In this document: one piece after another, positions 12,038-14,515 of the stretch
How positions within the stretch are numbered: the first letter of the stretch is position 1
Layout: every line of letters starts with the position of its first letter
Origin: Acanthamoeba sp. SK_2022b
Lineage: Eukaryota; Discosea; Longamoebia; Acanthamoebidae
Reading direction: 5' to 3'
NCBI GenBank assembly: GCA_027943245.1
Contig: JANDJZ010001775.1
Coordinates: forward strand, 1 to 14,515
Length of the DNA: 14,515 nucleotides
The notes under the pieces: generated by a model
Told to the model about the DNA's origin: nothing
Seen by the model: only the letters and a program-made list of their open reading frames with translations
Databases searched by the model: none
Made by a program: the position numbers and the translations under genes

Positions 12038-14515
12038 TCACGAAGAAACCACCAGCCTCGAATGCCCCACGCCACCGCCTTTCTCCACCCGCACCTGCAC
12101 GGCGATGCGTTCCTTGAGCGCCTCCACGTGGCTGATGATGCCGATCATCTTGCCGCTGTCGTTGAGCCGGTCCAGCGCGGTGAGTGCGATCTCCAGCGTG
12201 TCGGCATCGAGCGTGCCGAAGCCTTCGTCGAGGAACAGGGAGTCGATGGAGGTCTTGTGGCTGACCAGGTCGGACAGCGCCAGGGCCAGGGCCAGACTGA
12301 CGAGGAAGGCCTCGCCGCCCGATAGCGTGCGCGTGTCGCGCGGGGTGTCGCCCTGCCAGCTGTCGACGATGTCCAGTTCCAGCTCGCCCTCGGGCTTGCG
12401 GCGCAGCAGGTAGCGGCCGTGCAGGCGCGACAGGTGGAGGTTGGCCAGGTGCAGCAGGTGGTCCAGCGTGAGGCCTTGGGCAAAGCGCCGGTATTTGTCC
12501 CCCTTGGCCGAGCCGATGAGGCCGTCCAGGTGCTGCCACAGCTCGCTGTCGCTGGCCTGGGCCGCAATGCGCTCGAACAGGGCCTGCTGGCCCTGGCGGC
12601 GGCGCTGGTCGTCGGCCAGCTGGGTGCGGACGCCGCCCAGTTGTTCGCTGAGTGCGTTGCGGCGTTCCTCCAGCGTTTGCAGGCGGGCCTGGATTTCTTC
12701 GGGCGCCGCCTCGGTCAGGGCCTGGGCCTGCAGTTGCGCGTGCTCGCGCTGTGCGGCTTCGAGCAGGGTGGCAGCGCGCTGTTGTGCCGCCTGCAGTTGC
12801 TGGCGCAGCGCGACCAGGCGCTGGCGTTCGGGTGCGGGCAGCAGGGCCTGCAGGTAGGCGGGCTCGTCAGCAAAGGGGCTGGTGCTCAGGGCGGCCTGCC
12901 ATGCGGATTCGGCCTGGGCCGCTTCCTCGCGCTGGCGGGCCAGCGTGGCCTGGGCCTGTTGCTGCTGGCCTTGCAGGGCATCCTGCTGCCGCGTGAGAGC
13001 GGCGATGTCGCTGGCGCATTCGGCCAGGGCCTGCGGCAGCTGTTCCACGGGCGGCAAGGGCAGGGAAGGCGGCTCTGCCACAGCCGTATCGGCGGGATGG
13101 GGCTGCGCCGTTCTCTGCACCTCGCACTGTGCCTCCCACTGTGTTTCCGACTGCTTTTTCCAGCGCTGCGCATCGGCCTCGGCCGCCTCGCATTCCTTGC
13201 GCTGCAAGGCCATCGATTGGGCCAGTTGCTGCAGGTCGTGCCGGGCCTGCTGCCAGTGCTGCCATTCGGCTTCGCGCGCTTCAAGCCAGGGCTGGGCGTC
13301 GTCGGGCAGGGTGTGGCCGGCCTCGCCGAGTGAAGCCTGCAACTGCGCGTTCAGCGCCTGGGCTTCGGCCTGCAGGCTGGCGATGGATTGCTGCAGTTCT
13401 TCGCGGCGTGCGCTGTGGTCGGCCAGGGCCTGCTGCTGCAGCGCAAGCTGGCCTTGCGCGGTCTGCAGTGACTGGCGGCTGTGCTGGGCAGCGTCCTTGG
13501 CCTGTTGCACGGCCTGCTCGCCTTGCTCGGCGGCCTGCACGGCGCGCTTGAGCGTGTCCAGCTGGCGGGCGCAGGCCTGGGCCGATGCGGCGAGGGTGTC
13601 GGCCTGTTGCCAACTGTCTGGCGCGAGTTGCAGGGGGTGCGTGAGGCCCTGCCATGTGTCGTTCCATGTGCCGTGCCAGCGTGCGATGTCTTGTTCCAGT
13701 TCGTCGGCCTGGCGCTGGCGCGCAGCCTGTGCGGCCGTGGTGGCGGCCAGCGTGGCGCGGGCGGTTTCGCCCTGGGTTTGCAGGGCGTCGAGTTCCTCCT
13801 GCTTGCGGCGCAGCGCGGCTTCGGTGGCCGAGGCGTCCAGCGCTTCGTAGGCGGCCACGGCCGGGTGCTCTTGCGCGCCGCACAGCGGGCAGGGCTGGCC
13901 GGGCTGCAGGGCGTGGCGGTGCTCGGACAGGCTTTGAATGCGCTGCTCCTGGGCCAGCAGCTTTTGCTTGTCGCGGACCTGTTCTCGCACGTCTATGTAG
14001 CGCGTGCGCAGGGCTTGCCAGGTGTCCGTCTGCTGCTGCGCCAGTGCTGTGCCTTCGCGCAATTCCCGGGCCAGTGTCTGTTGCTGGCGCGCAAGTTCGC
14101 GGCGCTGCGCGGCCTGGGTTTCTGCCTGGCGCCACAGGTGCAGGCGGTCCTGCTCTGCCTGCTCGCGCGCGCGCAGCTCGGCCATGCCGCCGCTGCCTTG
14201 AAGGCGCTGCGCCTGTTCGTCCTGCGCGTGCTGGAGTGCGGCGCTGGCGCGGGCCTGGGCATCGGTGGCGGCTTGGACCTGGGCCGCGCCGGCTTCGACG
14301 CTTTGCGCCATGCGGGCCTGTTCGGCATCCAGCTTGCGCAGGGCCTGCTGCTGGTGGGCCGCCTGCTGTTGCTGGCTGGCGCGCAGCTTGAACTGCTGGC
14401 GCCAGCTGCCCAGGCGCTCGCCCAGCAGGGCATGGGCTGCATGGTGGGTGCAGAACTGTTCCAGCGTTTGGTGCTCGGCCTGCTGGCGGGCCAGGGTGTC
14501 TTGCGCAGCCTGGGC
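12038..14515 (-). CDS. sbcC: Exonuclease SbcC, C-terminal part (5' end outside window)
   Basis: SbcC is the SMC/Rad50-like ATPase of the SbcCD nuclease, which opens hairpins and processes double-strand ends. The frame is open from the right edge to the TGA at 12040-12038: 825 residues, lacking the N-terminal Walker A lobe. Most of the fragment is Gln/Ala/Glu-rich coiled coil. The zinc hook CPLC (13891-13880) sits in LQPGQPCPLCGAQEHP. Near the C-terminus are the ABC signature TLSGGEAFLVSLALALALSD and Walker B SLFLDEGFGTLD, followed by ISHVEALKERI, which carries the switch histidine. No frame break was seen. SbcD is normally encoded just upstream, which here would be beyond the edge. A short CTTCG/CGAAG inverted repeat (12031-12045) overlaps the stop codon but makes only a weak terminator. 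Confidence 0.95.
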   Translation of the reverse strand, partial: AQAAQDTLARQQAEHQTLEQFCTHHAAHALLGERLGSWRQQFKLRASQQQQAAHQQQALRKLDAEQARMAQSVEAGAAQVQAATDAQARASAALQHAQDEQAQRLQGSGGMAELRAREQAEQDRLHLWRQAETQAAQRRELARQQQTLARELREGTALAQQQTDTWQALRTRYIDVREQVRDKQKLLAQEQRIQSLSEHRHALQPGQPCPLCGAQEHPAVAAYEALDASATEAALRRKQEELDALQTQGETARATLAATTAAQAARQRQADELEQDIARWHGTWNDTWQGLTHPLQLAPDSWQQADTLAASAQACARQLDTLKRAVQAAEQGEQAVQQAKDAAQHSRQSLQTAQGQLALQQQALADHSARREELQQSIASLQAEAQALNAQLQASLGEAGHTLPDDAQPWLEAREAEWQHWQQARHDLQQLAQSMALQRKECEAAEADAQRWKKQSETQWEAQCEVQRTAQPHPADTAVAEPPSLPLPPVEQLPQALAECASDIAALTRQQDALQGQQQQAQATLARQREEAAQAESAWQAALSTSPFADEPAYLQALLPAPERQRLVALRQQLQAAQQRAATLLEAAQREHAQLQAQALTEAAPEEIQARLQTLEERRNALSEQLGGVRTQLADDQRRRQGQQALFERIAAQASDSELWQHLDGLIGSAKGDKYRRFAQGLTLDHLLHLANLHLSRLHGRYLLRRKPEGELELDIVDSWQGDTPRDTRTLSGGEAFLVSLALALALSDLVSHKTSIDSLFLDEGFGTLDADTLEIALTALDRLNDSGKMIGIISHVEALKERIAVQVRVEKGGGVGHSRLVVSS

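Noticed and set aside
12419..13333. A 304-residue plus-strand frame opposite sbcC
   Set aside because: It is the complement of the SbcC coiled coil. The Leu/Gly/Gln/Arg repeats are expected from reversed Gln/Ala/Glu codons.

Overview
The window is GC-rich chromosomal DNA from a Gram-negative bacterium, most likely a betaproteobacterium of the Comamonadaceae (Delftia, Comamonas or Acidovorax type). This placement is an inference. It rests on strong G/C third-position bias, a DNA topoisomerase III with a C-terminal SWIB domain, a small SET-domain methyltransferase, periplasmic and lipoprotein signals, and intergenic inverted repeats that look familiar from this family. No RNA genes, CRISPR array, transposase or prophage were seen.

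Layout. (1) 1-3516: a SET-domain lysine methyltransferase gene (minus strand, cut by the window edge) is divergent from topB. The spacer between them holds a 39-bp strictly alternating purine/pyrimidine tract. TopB ends in two Cys4 clusters, a Lys/Ala-rich linker like histone H1, and a SWIB domain. This is the most interesting part of the window. (2) 3517-4745: a repeat-like spacer, a CX5R protein tyrosine phosphatase gene, and a 59-residue lipoprotein gene. (3) 4746-5071: no gene, but nested inverted repeats and a heptamer tandem repeat lying between convergent genes. (4) 5072-8330 (minus): a class A penicillin-binding protein with a perfect 10-bp inverted repeat just before its start. Upstream of it is a bacterioferritin-like protein gene with its own strong rho-independent terminator. 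(5) 8563-10815 (plus): glutathione peroxidase, an exported asparaginase and an RDD membrane protein, each apparently with its own promoter. (6) 10816-12037: an islet with more A/T and looser codon use, carrying a GSU2403-like nucleotidyltransferase-fold gene whose start codon overlaps a nested palindrome, plus a possible small relic ORF. (7) 12038-14515 (minus): the C-terminal 825 residues of SbcC, with zinc hook, ABC signature and Walker B. The N-terminal ATPase lobe, and probably sbcD, lie beyond the right edge.

How the genes relate. Most are housekeeping functions: DNA topology, double-strand-end processing, cell-wall synthesis, peroxide and iron handling, and amide catabolism. They are mostly single-gene units rather than one operon. 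Two pairings deserve attention. The SET/topoisomerase-SWIB pair combines domains better known from chromatin. The divergent ferritin-like and glutathione peroxidase genes would act on the two reactants of Fenton chemistry.
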